Origin: Butyrivibrio sp. XPD2002
GTDB taxonomy: Bacteria > Bacillota > Clostridia > Lachnospirales > Lachnospiraceae
Length of the DNA: 64,000 nucleotides
Assembly (NCBI RefSeq): GCF_000423945.1
Contig: NZ_KE384114.1
Span: forward strand, 219,382 to 283,381
Direction: 5' to 3'
Shown: positions 16,988 through 26,056 of the stretch, piece by piece
Position numbering within the stretch: position 1 is the stretch's first letter
Layout: every line of letters begins with the position of its first letter
Notes under the pieces: generated by a model
Databases searched by the model: none
What the model was told of the DNA's origin: nothing
The model's input: only the letters and a program-made list of their open reading frames with translations
Made by a program: the position numbers and the translations under genes

Positions 16988-17740
16988 GTGATAGAGTTAA
17001 CTAGTGTAAAAAAATCGTTTGCAAAACAGGAAGTACTTAAGGACGTTTCACTAAGAGTTAATGATGGTGAAGTAGTGGTCATACTTGGCCCAAGCGGCTC
17101 GGGAAAGACAACGCTTCTTAGATGCATAAACTTTTTGGAACGTGCTGACAGTGGTCTTATGAATTTTGGGGGAAATGAGATAGATTTGCGGAAAACAAAG
17201 AAAAAAGAGATTTTGTATGTCAGAAGACATTCAGCATTTGTTTTCCAGAATTACGGACTTTTTGCACACAAGACAGCGATCCAGAACGTAATGGAGGGTC
17301 TTACACAGGTACAGAAGAAGTCAAAGGCTGACGCAACGAAAATTGCTGAGGATGCTCTTAGCTGGGTTGGACTACTTGATAAAAAGGATTATTATCCTTC
17401 ACAGCTTTCAGGCGGACAACAGCAGAGAGTCGGAATCGCACGAGCCATTGCCTTAAAGCCTGATGTTATTCTCTTTGATGAACCAACCTCTGCTCTTGAT
17501 CCTGAGCTTGTGGGCGAAACACTTGAGGTTATAAAGAAGGTTGCAAAGAGCGGAATCACAATGGTAGTTGTTACACACGAAATGTCCTTTGCGGAGGAAG
17601 TTGCTGACAGGGTAATCTTCATGGACGGTGGCGTTGTGGTAGAGGAAGGAAAGCCGGACGAGATATTCTATCGTCCGAAGGAGGAACGTACACGACAGTT
17701 TTTATCCAGGATCATGCCGGTGGATTCCTATGTAATCTAA
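16988..17740 (+). CDS. Amino-acid ABC transporter ATP-binding protein
   Basis: 250 residues with Walker [10 protein letters not shown], the Q-loop in [14 protein letters not shown], signature LSGGQQQRV, Walker [14 protein letters not shown] and switch His in [17 protein letters not shown]. It is a typical GlnQ/TcyC-type energising subunit. It starts with GTG, with TAAGGAG upstream, and ends before a terminator, so it is the last gene of the transporter operon. Confidence 0.93.
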   Translation: MIELTSVKKSFAKQEVLKDVSLRVNDGEVVVILGPSGSGKTTLLRCINFLERADSGLMNFGGNEIDLRKTKKKEILYVRRHSAFVFQNYGLFAHKTAIQNVMEGLTQVQKKSKADATKIAEDALSWVGLLDKKDYYPSQLSGGQQQRVGIARAIALKPDVILFDEPTSALDPELVGETLEVIKKVAKSGITMVVVTHEMSFAEEVADRVIFMDGGVVVEEGKPDEIFYRPKEERTRQFLSRIMPVDSYVI

Positions 17741-17754
17741 TAATTTTTAAGTCC

Positions 17755-17780
17755 AGGGAGCTTTTCGCAGCTCCCTTTTT
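17755..17780 (+). terminator. Terminator of the ABC transporter operon
   Basis: AGGGAGC (17755-17761), 8-base loop, GCTCCCT (17770-17776) and a T run. Confidence 0.9.
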
Positions 17781-17820
17781 CAATATCATTGATATGTTCT
17801 AACGGGAGAAAAAATGAAAT

Positions 17821-19203
17821 ATGACAGGAAATAGAAAACTGGTTAAGGAGATAATCATCCTTATCATACCGGCAATTATTGAATACTCGTTCCAGGCACT
17901 TGTCAATTATGCCGATTTTATTATGGTGGGGAAGCTTGGCATAGAGGCATCGGCAACTATAGGAATTACAAATGAAGTTACATTTCTTATAAAGGCAGGA
18001 GTAAATGCATTGGGTGTTGGTGTGCTTGCATATATGGCAAAAGAGATAGGCGCAGGAAACAGGGGAAAACTAAGGAATGCAACCCTGCATGCATATTTTC
18101 TTGCTTTAGTGGTGGGGATATTTACTACAGCTATCCCTCTTATCATTAGTCCGTACCTGCCGGTATTTCTTGGGGCTGCAGAAGATATAAGAAGACCTGC
18201 ATCCATGTACTTTTCCATATGCTCATCCATGGGGATTTTCTTTGCTTTTAATGTGACAGCAGGAAGCATAAGAAAAGCGTATAAGGATATGGTCACACCA
18301 TTACTGGTTAATGGTTTTATAAACATTCTGAATGTAATACTTAACTGGTTTTTGATTTACCCTGACAAGACAATAAGCTTTTCGGGAATGGAAATAAATA
18401 TCAGAAGAGGCAATCTGGGTGTTATGGGAGCAGCCTATGCAACTGCAATTGCCACTATGACAGGCGGAATCCTTATGCTGTTTTTCAATGAAAAGCATAA
18501 GGATACTGCGATGATAGCAAAGGCTGATATCAAGGACAATTTTCTGAGGGCTGAAGGAAAAGAAATTATAGGGAAGTATATTTTAGTTGGCATACCTGCT
18601 TTTCTGACATCTGTAGTTACAAGCCTTGGGAGAGTCATTTTTACTGCTATGGTAGTTCCTCTCGGAACAGAAATATACGCTGCCCACTCTATTGCATTTA
18701 CGGCCGAATCTGCTTTTTACATCCCTGCTGTCGGAATGGCCAGCGCTGTTGCATCCCTTTCCGGCAATGTAAGAGGTGAAGGAAATCTAAAAAAACTAAA
18801 CAGGCAAACCAACATGGTCTGCGTGATTATTGTATTCATTATGATGATAGCAACAGGAATATTACTGATATGTGCCGATGGAATTATTTCATTTTTTACA
18901 AATGATGCAGGTGCACTTATTCTGGCGCCGAAGCTCCTGCGTATTGTTGCAATAAATGAGCCTATGTTCGGAATCTCCATAGTCATGCAATATGTATTTA
19001 ATGGAATTGGAAAAACCAAGATTCCATTGGTGGTATCAGGATTTACGCAATGGTTTGTGAGAGTCCTGGGGGTATTTATATTTGTTCATGTATTAGGATT
19101 TGGAATAGAAATAGCGTGGATATGCATGATATCGGATAATATCCTTAGAGCAATACTGCTATATGGCTGGTATTGGGCAGATAATAAAAGGATATTGGCG
19201 TGA
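17821..19203 (+). CDS. MATE family efflux transporter
   Basis: 460 residues with about twelve membrane segments and two homologous halves, as in the multidrug and toxic compound extrusion family (Na+ or H+ antiporters). Family-like features are NYADFIMVGKLG near the N-terminus and the second-half start GIPAFLTSVVTSLGRVIF. The substrate is not deducible. It follows the transporter operon terminator and has its own GGGAG ribosome site, so it is probably an independent unit, not part of the nitrogenase-like locus. Confidence 0.88.
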   Translation: MTGNRKLVKEIIILIIPAIIEYSFQALVNYADFIMVGKLGIEASATIGITNEVTFLIKAGVNALGVGVLAYMAKEIGAGNRGKLRNATLHAYFLALVVGIFTTAIPLIISPYLPVFLGAAEDIRRPASMYFSICSSMGIFFAFNVTAGSIRKAYKDMVTPLLVNGFINILNVILNWFLIYPDKTISFSGMEINIRRGNLGVMGAAYATAIATMTGGILMLFFNEKHKDTAMIAKADIKDNFLRAEGKEIIGKYILVGIPAFLTSVVTSLGRVIFTAMVVPLGTEIYAAHSIAFTAESAFYIPAVGMASAVASLSGNVRGEGNLKKLNRQTNMVCVIIVFIMMIATGILLICADGIISFFTNDAGALILAPKLLRIVAINEPMFGISIVMQYVFNGIGKTKIPLVVSGFTQWFVRVLGVFIFVHVLGFGIEIAWICMISDNILRAILLYGWYWADNKRILA

Positions 19204-19352
19204 TGAGCAGACTTAATTTTTTGCTATAATAGTAAACAAGGCGAAAACTGGAGGTGGAAATTGGGATTATCTTAGGATAAGGTATTAGCTAAAAAAGGTG
19301 TATAATAAAGATAAAAACAGATGTCGATGATTGTTTTTATAGGAGAAATGTT

Positions 19353-19721
19353 ATGTGTAAAGTTGTTGACGTCAAAATTGGTAACAGACAAGTGAAAGTT
19401 GCTGATATAAAAAGAAAATATCTGGAAAACATAGCTGAGTCAGCAAAAGAGTGTTCTTTAATCGATAAGATAATATTGTTTGGGGCTAGCATTGAAGACA
19501 GATGTACAGAAGAATCTGATATAGATATAGCTGTTTTTGGAAGCCAGCCAAAAGGTAAAGCATTGACATCAAAGCAATTTATGCGATTTGCTGATAAACT
19601 CTCTGAGTTCGATGATTTTTTACAGAGCTATGACATTCTTTATTTTAAAACCGGAAAGGAAGATGATTCTGCGATACTTGCAGAAATAAGCAGAGGAGAG
19701 GTCTTGTATGTCAGGGAGTAG
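19353..19721 (+). CDS. Minimal nucleotidyltransferase (MNT)-type protein
   Basis: 122 residues of the DNA polymerase-beta-like nucleotidyltransferase fold: LFGASIEDRCTEESDIDIAV holds the G[GA]S motif followed by the DxD catalytic pair. MNT proteins often act with a HEPN partner as toxin-antitoxin pairs. Here the next open frame overlaps its end but does not look like a HEPN protein. AGGAG is present before the ATG. Role uncertain; catalytic motif clear. Confidence 0.75.
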   Translation: MCKVVDVKIGNRQVKVADIKRKYLENIAESAKECSLIDKIILFGASIEDRCTEESDIDIAVFGSQPKGKALTSKQFMRFADKLSEFDDFLQSYDILYFKTGKEDDSAILAEISRGEVLYVRE

Positions 19722-19887
19722 TTACTCATTAAATATGGGACAGATTAAAGCTGATTTGTTTATAGCTGGTTCAACAATTGATGAAGTAAAGAAGAATGCA
19801 ATAAACGAGCTCCTTAACTATGCACGGTCGTTGGGAATAAGTATTATAGTTCCAAAGTATATTGAAGATAAGAAACTGGTGCGATGA
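19708..19887 (+). CDS. Small protein overlapping the nucleotidyltransferase gene
   Basis: 59 residues beginning MSGSSYSLNMGQIKADL and ending YIEDKKLVR. Its ATG lies 14 bases inside the nucleotidyltransferase gene, with GAGGAGAGG upstream, suggesting coupled translation. It has no family I know. The order (nucleotidyltransferase, overlapping small partner) resembles a toxin-antitoxin pair, but this protein may also be the truncated start of a longer one. It ends just before a terminator. Confidence 0.5.
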   Translation: MSGSSYSLNMGQIKADLFIAGSTIDEVKKNAINELLNYARSLGISIIVPKYIEDKKLVR

Positions 19888-19925
19888 TTTACAGAAAAAG
19901 GGCTTCAAATAGTTATAGCAATGAT

Positions 19926-19958
19926 GCGAAAATAGCATAAACTGGGCAGTATACATTT
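19926..19958 (+). repeat. 33-base direct repeat, copy 1
   Basis: From GCGAAAATAGCATAAACTG to GCAGTATACATTT. It matches 20731-20763 at 30 of 33 positions. The two copies bracket the GNAT remnant and two Cys-rich microprotein genes. This copy includes the left arm of a terminator. Confidence 0.6.
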
Positions 19959-19985
19959 ATTTGTGGATAGTATGCTGCCCTTTTT
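19944..19985 (+). terminator. Terminator after the nucleotidyltransferase pair
   Basis: GGGCAGTATAC (19944-19954) pairs over 11 bases (one G-T) with GTATGCTGCCC (19970-19980), followed by TTTTT. Confidence 0.85.
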
Positions 19986-19995
19986 ATCGATATAA

Positions 19996-20232
19996 TTTTT
20001 AGTTGAGGGAGAAATTATTCATACTCCCGATGAATATGATTTTCCGGATTCTTTATATCAGGATCACTGGGAAAATGCTGAAGCATTTGGAGTTGTGGGC
20101 GATAACGATGAGCTTATGGCATGCATTGAAGTCTGTCCCGAAGAATGGTCAAACAGACTTAATGATATAGGGAGACGTGAAGTTAGAATCAATTTGGGTT
20201 ATTTTTTCAATAGAGATGGAAAAAGATGGTGA
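19996..20232 (+). pseudogene. GNAT acetyltransferase N-terminal remnant
   Basis: An open stretch without a usable start reads EIIHTPDEYDFPDSLYQDHW, then AEAFGVVGDNDELMACIEV and CPEEWSNRL. This resembles the N-terminal part of a GNAT acetyltransferase subfamily in which WSNRLRVTELWV follows. The similarity breaks off at WSNRL, before the acetyl-CoA-binding motif, and there is an in-frame stop just upstream. It is therefore a decayed fragment lying between two direct repeats. Confidence 0.65.
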
Positions 20233-20273
20233 GAGCTTGGATGTTTATATAGCGTGTAAGTAAGGTGGTGCTT

Positions 20274-20501
20274 ATGGAAAGGAAATCTATTCTGATCAAA
20301 GATACAACAAGGGAAGAACGAGAACAAATAGTTAAGAATTCCCTTGATTGTGGTGGAGGATGTGAGAACTGTTCATCATGCTGGCTTGGTGGTGGTAGTC
20401 CCTGGGATATATATCAGGACTACATTGACGGCAAAAAAGAAATCCGTGAGATAAACATGGAGTACATGGAAAAATATCGCCAGGACAGACAGATTCATTG
20501 A
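20274..20501 (+). CDS. Cys-rich microprotein, first of a tandem pair
   Basis: 75 residues from ATG 20274 (AAGGTGG upstream fits better than the two GTG codons before it). Pattern TREEREQIVKNS, then LDCGGGCENCSSCW, then YQDYIDGKKEIREINMEY. The four Cys (CX3CX2CX2C) could bind zinc or an Fe-S cluster. The next gene encodes a clear paralogue with the same order of motifs. No function known to me. Confidence 0.7.
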   Translation: MERKSILIKDTTREEREQIVKNSLDCGGGCENCSSCWLGGGSPWDIYQDYIDGKKEIREINMEYMEKYRQDRQIH

Positions 20502-20516
20502 GAGGATTTATGATTT

Positions 20517-20714
20517 ATGGGAAGTGCACCGGAGATAAACAACTCTACAAGTGAAGAGCGAAGAGCATATATAAAAAAGCGTTTTCCATGCATTGCAGAC
20601 TGCGATATGTGTGGCCTTTGCAAGGTTTTTCATGGAAAAGATGCTGAGACGGCTTATACTGATTACATCGATGGAAGTAGAGATTTTATGGATGTGTCAG
20701 CAGACTATAAGTAA
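20517..20714 (+). CDS. Cys-rich microprotein, second of a tandem pair
   Basis: 65 residues, TSEERRAYIKKRF, then PCIADCDMCGLCK, then YTDYIDGSRDFMDVSADY. It keeps the CX3CX2CX2C spacing and the DYIDG motif of its neighbour although most other residues differ, so the shared parts are under selection. GAGAGG precedes the ATG by 11 bases. Confidence 0.7.
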   Translation: MGSAPEINNSTSEERRAYIKKRFPCIADCDMCGLCKVFHGKDAETAYTDYIDGSRDFMDVSADYK

Positions 20715-20730
20715 TGGTGACTTTTGATCC

Positions 20731-20763
20731 GCGGAAATAGCATTAACTGTGCAGTATACATTT
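20731..20763 (+). repeat. 33-base direct repeat, copy 2
   Basis: GCGGAAATAGCATTAACTG to GCAGTATACATTT, three mismatches from 19926-19958. Downstream, bases 20778-20840 contain a short open stretch reading VPREWFWSVGYMLERYRS before a stop, possibly another decayed gene end. Confidence 0.6.
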
Positions 20764-20880
20764 GATTGAAAGAAACATGAATCGGTACCGAGAGAATGGT
20801 TTTGGTCTGTGGGCTATATGCTTGAAAGATACCGGAGTTAGAGGAGATAAGACTCAGAGGACTGAAGAAAAGAAAAAGTG

Positions 20881-21546
20881 ATGGATAGAAATTTATTAGA
20901 AAATCATTATAAAAAAATACTCACAGACAACAAAGAGAGATTTTTGGAAGGCGGTGTCGGGGATGCTTTCCTTTCCAATGCAAAAAATGATAACAGGATG
21001 GCTCTGGTCGTTCTTATACGGATTACATCCGAGATAGCGGGCAAGATAAATAAATGTATATCTGAATTACGTGATATAGAGCCGGATTTGTATTATTACC
21101 CATGTGAGGATTTTCATATTACGGTCATGGATATCTTAAGAGGGGAAGAAGGCAGGGAGTTGCCACATAATCTGGATGATTACATAAAGTGTATCAGAGA
21201 ATGCTGTTCGGAGATTGATCCTTTTAAAATCACCTTTGATGGCCTTGTGGCTAGTGATAATGCAATTATGGTAAAAGGCTATTACGATGAACAGTTATTA
21301 AGGTTTAGAGAAAGCTTGAGAAATTCACTTGCGGTTAACGGATTATTATTGGAAGAGAGATATAAAACAATTTCTTCGCATATAACAATTTCCAGACTTT
21401 ATGATAAATATAAAAATCCTACGGAGCTTATGGATTATATAGAAAAGCCACATTCATTTGGAACGATGACAGTTAAAAATATGGAAATCTCGTTTCATAA
21501 CTGGTATGACACACGAAAACAGTTATTAAGCGTGGTGGAATTATGA
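20881..21546 (+). CDS. 2H phosphoesterase (2'-5' RNA ligase-like) protein
   Basis: 221 residues with two HxT/S-type motifs, FHITVMD near residue 80 and SHITISR near residue 170, the signature of the 2H phosphoesterase superfamily (LigT-like). These enzymes act on 2',3'-cyclic phosphates or similar RNA-derived ends. ATG 20881 follows a GTG in frame; the ribosome site is weak. It stands alone, between the small Cys-rich genes and carB. Confidence 0.75.
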   Translation: MDRNLLENHYKKILTDNKERFLEGGVGDAFLSNAKNDNRMALVVLIRITSEIAGKINKCISELRDIEPDLYYYPCEDFHITVMDILRGEEGRELPHNLDDYIKCIRECCSEIDPFKITFDGLVASDNAIMVKGYYDEQLLRFRESLRNSLAVNGLLLEERYKTISSHITISRLYDKYKNPTELMDYIEKPHSFGTMTVKNMEISFHNWYDTRKQLLSVVEL

Positions 21547-21679
21547 GAAAAAAGAATGTTTGCCTGAGGCATATTTCAGAAGTTTTTTATAGCTTCAGTT
21601 GAATAAAATTCCCACTTGTTTTCTTCTCCTATGAATAATAAAATTTTTAGAAAGAAATTTTAAGGAATGGGAGAGAAAC

Positions 21680-24600
21680 ATGGCACAGAGAACAGATATT
21701 CACAAGGTACTAATAATCGGCTCAGGCCCCATTGTTATCGGACAGGCTTGCGAATTTGACTATTCAGGAACTCAGGCGTGCAAGGCTCTCAGAAGTCTTG
21801 GCTATGAGATTGTTCTTGTTAATTCCAATCCCGCTACGATCATGACTGATCCGGAGATGGCTGACAGGACTTATATTGAGCCTTTAAATGTGGACCGCGT
21901 TGCGGCTGTAATTGAAAAAGAAAGACCGGATGCCCTTTTGCCCAATTTGGGAGGACAGTCTGGTCTTAATTTATGCGCGGAATTATATAAGGCCGGTGTA
22001 CTTGATAAGTACGGTGTTAAGGTTATAGGTGTTCAGGTTGACGCTATCGAGCGAGGTGAGGACAGAACCGAGTTCAAAAAGACCATGGACATGCTGGGCA
22101 TAGAGATGGCAAGATCCAAGGCCTGCTACAGCGTAGAGGAAGCTCTGGCTGAGGCGGATGAGCTTGGATATCCCGTGGTATTAAGACCCGCTTATACAAT
22201 GGGCGGCGCAGGTGGCGGCCTTGTTTATAACAAGGAAGAGCTGCAGACAGTCTGTGCCAGAGGTCTTGCTGCTTCAATCATCCATCAGGTTCTCGTTGAG
22301 GAGTCAATCCTTGGCTGGGAGGAGCTTGAGCTTGAAGTAGTAAGAGATAAGGATAACAACATGATCACCGTATGCTTCATTGAGAATGTTGATCCTGTAG
22401 GTGTTCACACAGGAGACTCCTTCTGTACTGCACCCATGCTCACAATAGATGAAAAGCTCCAGGAGGAGCTGCAGCGTCAGGCCTACAAGATTGTTGAGCA
22501 TATCGGTGTCATCGGCGGAACCAACGTACAGTTCGCTCATGACCCCAAGACCGGAAGAATCGTTGTTATCGAGATCAATCCCCGTACCTCAAGATCCTCT
22601 GCCCTTGCAAGTAAGGCAACAGGCTTCCCGATCGCACTTGTATCAGCTAAGCTTGCTACAGGTCTTACTCTTGCTGAGCTTACTGATTCAAAGTTCGGAA
22701 CTCTTGATAAGTATGTTCCCAACGGAGACTATGTGGTAGTTAAGTTCGCACGCTGGGCGTTCGAGAAGTTCCACGGAGTAGAGGATAAGCTCGGAACGCA
22801 AATGAGAGCCGTTGGTGAAGTAATGTCCATCGGTAAGAACTTCAAGGAGGCCTTCCAGAAGGCTATAAGATCCCTTGAGAAGGGAAGATACGGTCTTGGT
22901 AATGTTAAGAAGTATGAGGAGATGGATAAGGACGACATTCTTCATCTTTTAAAGGATGCTTCCTCTGAGAGATATTTCCTTATATATGAAGCCTTCAAGA
23001 AGGGCGTTACCGTTGATGAGATATTCGATATTACCAAGGTTAAGCACTATTTCCTTAATGAGATAAAGGAGCTCGTAGACGAGGAGACAGCTATCGTCAA
23101 AGAATTTAAAGGCAGTGTTCCTACCAAAGAGGTTCTTCTTAAGGCAAAGGAGGACGGCTTTGCGGATAAGTATCTCTCAGGTCTTCTTGATGTATCTGAG
23201 GATGATATCAGAAATAAGAGAGACGAATTCGGACTCACTGAAAAGTGGGACGGCGTTCACGTATATGGAACAGACGGCGCTGCTTACTACTATTCAACCT
23301 ATAAGGCAGATGCTAACCTTGAGAATCCCAAGGCTGACGGAGAAGCTGATGCTAAGAAGATAATGATCCTTGGCGGTGGTCCCAACAGAATAGGTCAGGG
23401 TATTGAGTTTGATTACTGCTGCGTACATGCAGCTCTTGCACTCAAAAAGCTTGGTTTTGAGACCATCATAGTAAACTGCAATCCCGAGACAGTTTCAACT
23501 GACTACGATACATCAGATACTCTGTACTTCGAGCCTCTGACCTTGGAGGATGTTCTTCAGATTTACAGAAAGGAAAAGCCCGTTGGAGTTATCGCACAGT
23601 TTGGCGGACAGACTCCTCTTAACCTTGCTGCAAAGCTTAAGGAAGAGGGCGTAAACATCCTTGGAACAACTCCTGAGGTTATCGATCTTGCTGAGGACAG
23701 AGACCAGTTCCGTATGATGATGGAGAAGCTTGGTATTCCCATGGCTGAGTCAGGAATGGCTTCTGATGTTGAAGGAGCTAAGGAGATAGCTGCAAGAATC
23801 GGCTACCCTGTAATGGTTCGTCCTTCTTTCGTCCTCGGCGGAAGAGGAATGGAGATCGTAAGGGATGAGGAGAGCATGGAAGGCTACATGAAGGCTGCTG
23901 TAGGTGTAACTCCTGACAGACCGATTTTGATAGACAGATTCCTTCACAATGCACTTGAGTGCGAAGCAGATGCAATAAGTGATGGTGAGAGAGCATTCGT
24001 TCCTGCGGTTATGGAGCATATCGAGCTTGCAGGTATTCACTCCGGTGATTCGGCATGTATTGTTCCATCAAAGCACATCTCAGAGAAGCACCTTAAGACT
24101 ATCGAGGAATATACACGTAAAATCGCTGTAGAGATGAATGTCGTAGGACTTATGAACATGCAGTACGCTATCGAGGATGATACTGTATACGTCCTTGAAG
24201 CTAATCCCAGAGCATCCAGAACAGTACCGCTTGTATCAAAGGTCTGCGGAATTAAGATGGTACCTGTTGCGACAGATATTATTACTGCATCCCTCACAGG
24301 AAGACTGTCACCTGTACAGGAACTCATTGATGCAAAGAAGAATACAGAGCCTGAGTACTACGGTGTAAAAGAGGCTGTATTCCCCTTCAATATGTTCCCT
24401 GAGGTTGACCCTGTTCTCGGACCTGAAATGCGTTCTACAGGTGAGGTTTTAGGACTTGCAAAGACTCCCGGAGAAGCCTTCTTCAAGGCAGAGGAAGCAG
24501 CAAATGCAGCTCTTCCTTTACAGGGTGCGGTTCTCATTTCTCTTAACGATGAGGATAAGCCCCACGCAGCAGAGCTGGCAGAGGCTTTCGCAAAGGAGGG

Positions 24601-24919
24601 CTTCAAGATCTACGCTACAGGTAAGACCTATGAGACCATAACCGGTGCCTGCATAGATGCAACCAGGATCCTTAAAAACTATGAGGGCGGAAGACCCAAC
24701 GTTGAGGATCTTATAAAGAACGGCGATGTACAGCTTGTAATCAACACTCCTATCGGAAAAGGAGCAAAGTACGACGACGCCTACCTTCGCCGCGCAGCCA
24801 TAAAGGCCCGCATCCCTTACATAACCACTGTTGCCGCAGCCAGGGCAGCAGCTCAGGGTATAAGCGAAGTCAAGAAGGGCGGCTGTGGAAACATCAAGTC
24901 TCTTCAGGAATATGCTTAA
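21680..24919 (+). CDS. carB: Carbamoyl-phosphate synthase large subunit
   Basis: 1079 residues, full length. Two ATP-grasp halves (HKVLIIGSGPIVIGQACEFDYS at the start and KIMILGGGPNRIGQGIEFDY in the second half), oligomerisation region between, and a C-terminal MGS-like allosteric domain (KIYATGKTYETI). It makes carbamoyl phosphate from glutamine-derived ammonia, bicarbonate and 2 ATP, for pyrimidine and arginine synthesis. The small subunit carA is not next to it; it may be elsewhere. A candidate promoter TTGTTT-17-TAAAAT lies in the upstream gap. GGGAG precedes the ATG. Confidence 0.96.
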   Translation: MAQRTDIHKVLIIGSGPIVIGQACEFDYSGTQACKALRSLGYEIVLVNSNPATIMTDPEMADRTYIEPLNVDRVAAVIEKERPDALLPNLGGQSGLNLCAELYKAGVLDKYGVKVIGVQVDAIERGEDRTEFKKTMDMLGIEMARSKACYSVEEALAEADELGYPVVLRPAYTMGGAGGGLVYNKEELQTVCARGLAASIIHQVLVEESILGWEELELEVVRDKDNNMITVCFIENVDPVGVHTGDSFCTAPMLTIDEKLQEELQRQAYKIVEHIGVIGGTNVQFAHDPKTGRIVVIEINPRTSRSSALASKATGFPIALVSAKLATGLTLAELTDSKFGTLDKYVPNGDYVVVKFARWAFEKFHGVEDKLGTQMRAVGEVMSIGKNFKEAFQKAIRSLEKGRYGLGNVKKYEEMDKDDILHLLKDASSERYFLIYEAFKKGVTVDEIFDITKVKHYFLNEIKELVDEETAIVKEFKGSVPTKEVLLKAKEDGFADKYLSGLLDVSEDDIRNKRDEFGLTEKWDGVHVYGTDGAAYYYSTYKADANLENPKADGEADAKKIMILGGGPNRIGQGIEFDYCCVHAALALKKLGFETIIVNCNPETVSTDYDTSDTLYFEPLTLEDVLQIYRKEKPVGVIAQFGGQTPLNLAAKLKEEGVNILGTTPEVIDLAEDRDQFRMMMEKLGIPMAESGMASDVEGAKEIAARIGYPVMVRPSFVLGGRGMEIVRDEESMEGYMKAAVGVTPDRPILIDRFLHNALECEADAISDGERAFVPAVMEHIELAGIHSGDSACIVPSKHISEKHLKTIEEYTRKIAVEMNVVGLMNMQYAIEDDTVYVLEANPRASRTVPLVSKVCGIKMVPVATDIITASLTGRLSPVQELIDAKKNTEPEYYGVKEAVFPFNMFPEVDPVLGPEMRSTGEVLGLAKTPGEAFFKAEEAANAALPLQGAVLISLNDEDKPHAAELAEAFAKEGFKIYATGKTYETITGACIDATRILKNYEGGRPNVEDLIKNGDVQLVINTPIGKGAKYDDAYLRRAAIKARIPYITTVAAARAAAQGISEVKKGGCGNIKSLQEYA

Positions 24920-24975
24920 AAGCAAATAAAGTCTAAAAAACAAAATATAATGGGCGACTGATAAAAGAGTTACCG

Positions 24976-25003
24976 AATCGAGTAGGCTGACTCCTACTCG
25001 ATT
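24976..25003 (+). terminator. Hairpin after carB
   Basis: AATCGAGTAGG (24976-24986), loop CTGACT, CCTACTCGATT (24993-25003): a perfect 11-base stem. It is not followed by a clear T run, so termination may rest on the second hairpin at 25098. Confidence 0.5.
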
Positions 25004-25088
25004 TCGCACACGAACATTCCGCACTTCGTGCTCCATGTTCTTACAACCGGCAAATGAATTTGTATGCAAGCATCCATTCGCTTGCCGG
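25004..25088 (+). repeat. Palindromic intergenic repeat, copy 3 (divergent)
   Basis: Starts TTCGCACACGAACATTCCGC, has ACAACCGG, then an outer CCGGCAA/TTGCCGG stem enclosing ATGC-AA-GCAT. Same plan as the elements at 8431 and 14205 (CAACCG block, then a hairpin centred on GCAAGC), but with different arms. Confidence 0.45.
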
Positions 25089-25097
25089 TCTTGTGCA

Positions 25098-25144
25098 ACA
25101 CAAAAGTGATAGCTACATTTTATATGTGACTATCACTTTTGTGT
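25098..25144. terminator. 15-base-stem hairpin after carB
   Basis: ACACAAAAGTGATAG (25098-25112) pairs with CTATCACTTTTGTGT (25130-25144), followed by ATTTTA. Probably a terminator. The rest of the gap to 25261 is AT-rich and should hold the promoter of the next gene. Confidence 0.7.
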
Positions 25145-25261
25145 ATTTTACAGTTAAATGCTGATATTTCATAATAGAGATGTAAGAATTACAGAGCAGA
25201 AATATTAACGTAAAAACAAACAGATTTATATATTTAAACATTTTATTATGAGGTATGGATT

Positions 25262-25885
25262 ATGGCAAATATACTTGCATTTGGGGATTCAAACACATGG
25301 GGACTTATCCCGGGCACCAAGGAGCGTTATCCCTGGGGAATAAGATGGACAAGTCTTGTTCAGGAGGAGCTCTCCGACGACAGAATTATTGAGAATGGCC
25401 TTTGTGGAAGGACCACGGTTTTCGAGGATCAGCTAAGACCCTTCAGGAAAGGCTCTGATATACTTCCTCTTTTGATTGAGAGTAATTACCCTCTTGATGC
25501 GGCGATCATCATGCTTGGAACAAATGACTGTAAGAAGATTTTTAATGCAAACTCCCACACCATAGGAAAGGGGCTGGAGCTCTGCCTTGATGAGTTGGAG
25601 AAATACATATCTCCCGATAAAATCCTGGTGGTATCACCCATTAAGCTTGGAAGCGAAGTATACATTCCTGAAAAGGATCCGGAATTTGACAAGGGTTCCA
25701 TTGAGACCAGTAAAAATCTTAAGCGTGAATATGAGAAAATTGCAAAAAGAAGGGGTAACCAGTTCCTTGCAGCCTCTGATTTTGCAGACCCCAGTTCCGT
25801 TGATGATGAGCACATGGACGAGGAGGGACATAAGAATCTTTCAGTCGCCATTTTAAGTAAGCTTCAGGAGATGAAGAGTGCATAA
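25262..25885 (+). CDS. SGNH/GDSL hydrolase (arylesterase-like)
   Basis: 207 residues of the SGNH hydrolase family: FGDSNTWG (catalytic Ser10), NGLCGRTT (Gly block), MLGTNDCK (Asn block) and the C-terminal DDEHMDEEGH holding the Asp/His pair. No signal peptide, so cytoplasmic. Related bacterial proteins are esterases of the arylesterase/thioesterase type; the natural substrate is unknown. AGGTATGG is the nearest ribosome site. Confidence 0.88.
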   Translation: MANILAFGDSNTWGLIPGTKERYPWGIRWTSLVQEELSDDRIIENGLCGRTTVFEDQLRPFRKGSDILPLLIESNYPLDAAIIMLGTNDCKKIFNANSHTIGKGLELCLDELEKYISPDKILVVSPIKLGSEVYIPEKDPEFDKGSIETSKNLKREYEKIAKRRGNQFLAASDFADPSSVDDEHMDEEGHKNLSVAILSKLQEMKSA

Positions 25886-25925
25886 ATCCAGCAATTATCC
25901 TGCATATTTGTGATGGTTGCCACGC

Positions 25926-25954
25926 TTGTTAGGGGAGCGAAAAATAGATATAAT
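25926..25954 (+). promoter_or_regulatory. Promoter of the pot operon
   Basis: TTGTTA (25926-25931), 17-base spacer, TATAAT (25949-25954). It overlaps GATATAA-N8-TTATATC, a possible operator, and leaves a leader of about 95 bases before potA. Confidence 0.65.
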
Positions 25955-26056
25955 GATATTGTTATATCAATAAGAATGTAGTATGTGGCAGGCTCTTTTA
26001 TCACTATCTTTTTTCAGAAAAAGAGTTAATAAATAACAGGTAAAGAGAGAAAAATT

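Noticed and set aside
21680..24919. carB as a sign of a pyrimidine operon
   Set aside because: No carA or pyr genes flank it; it appears to be a single-gene unit here.
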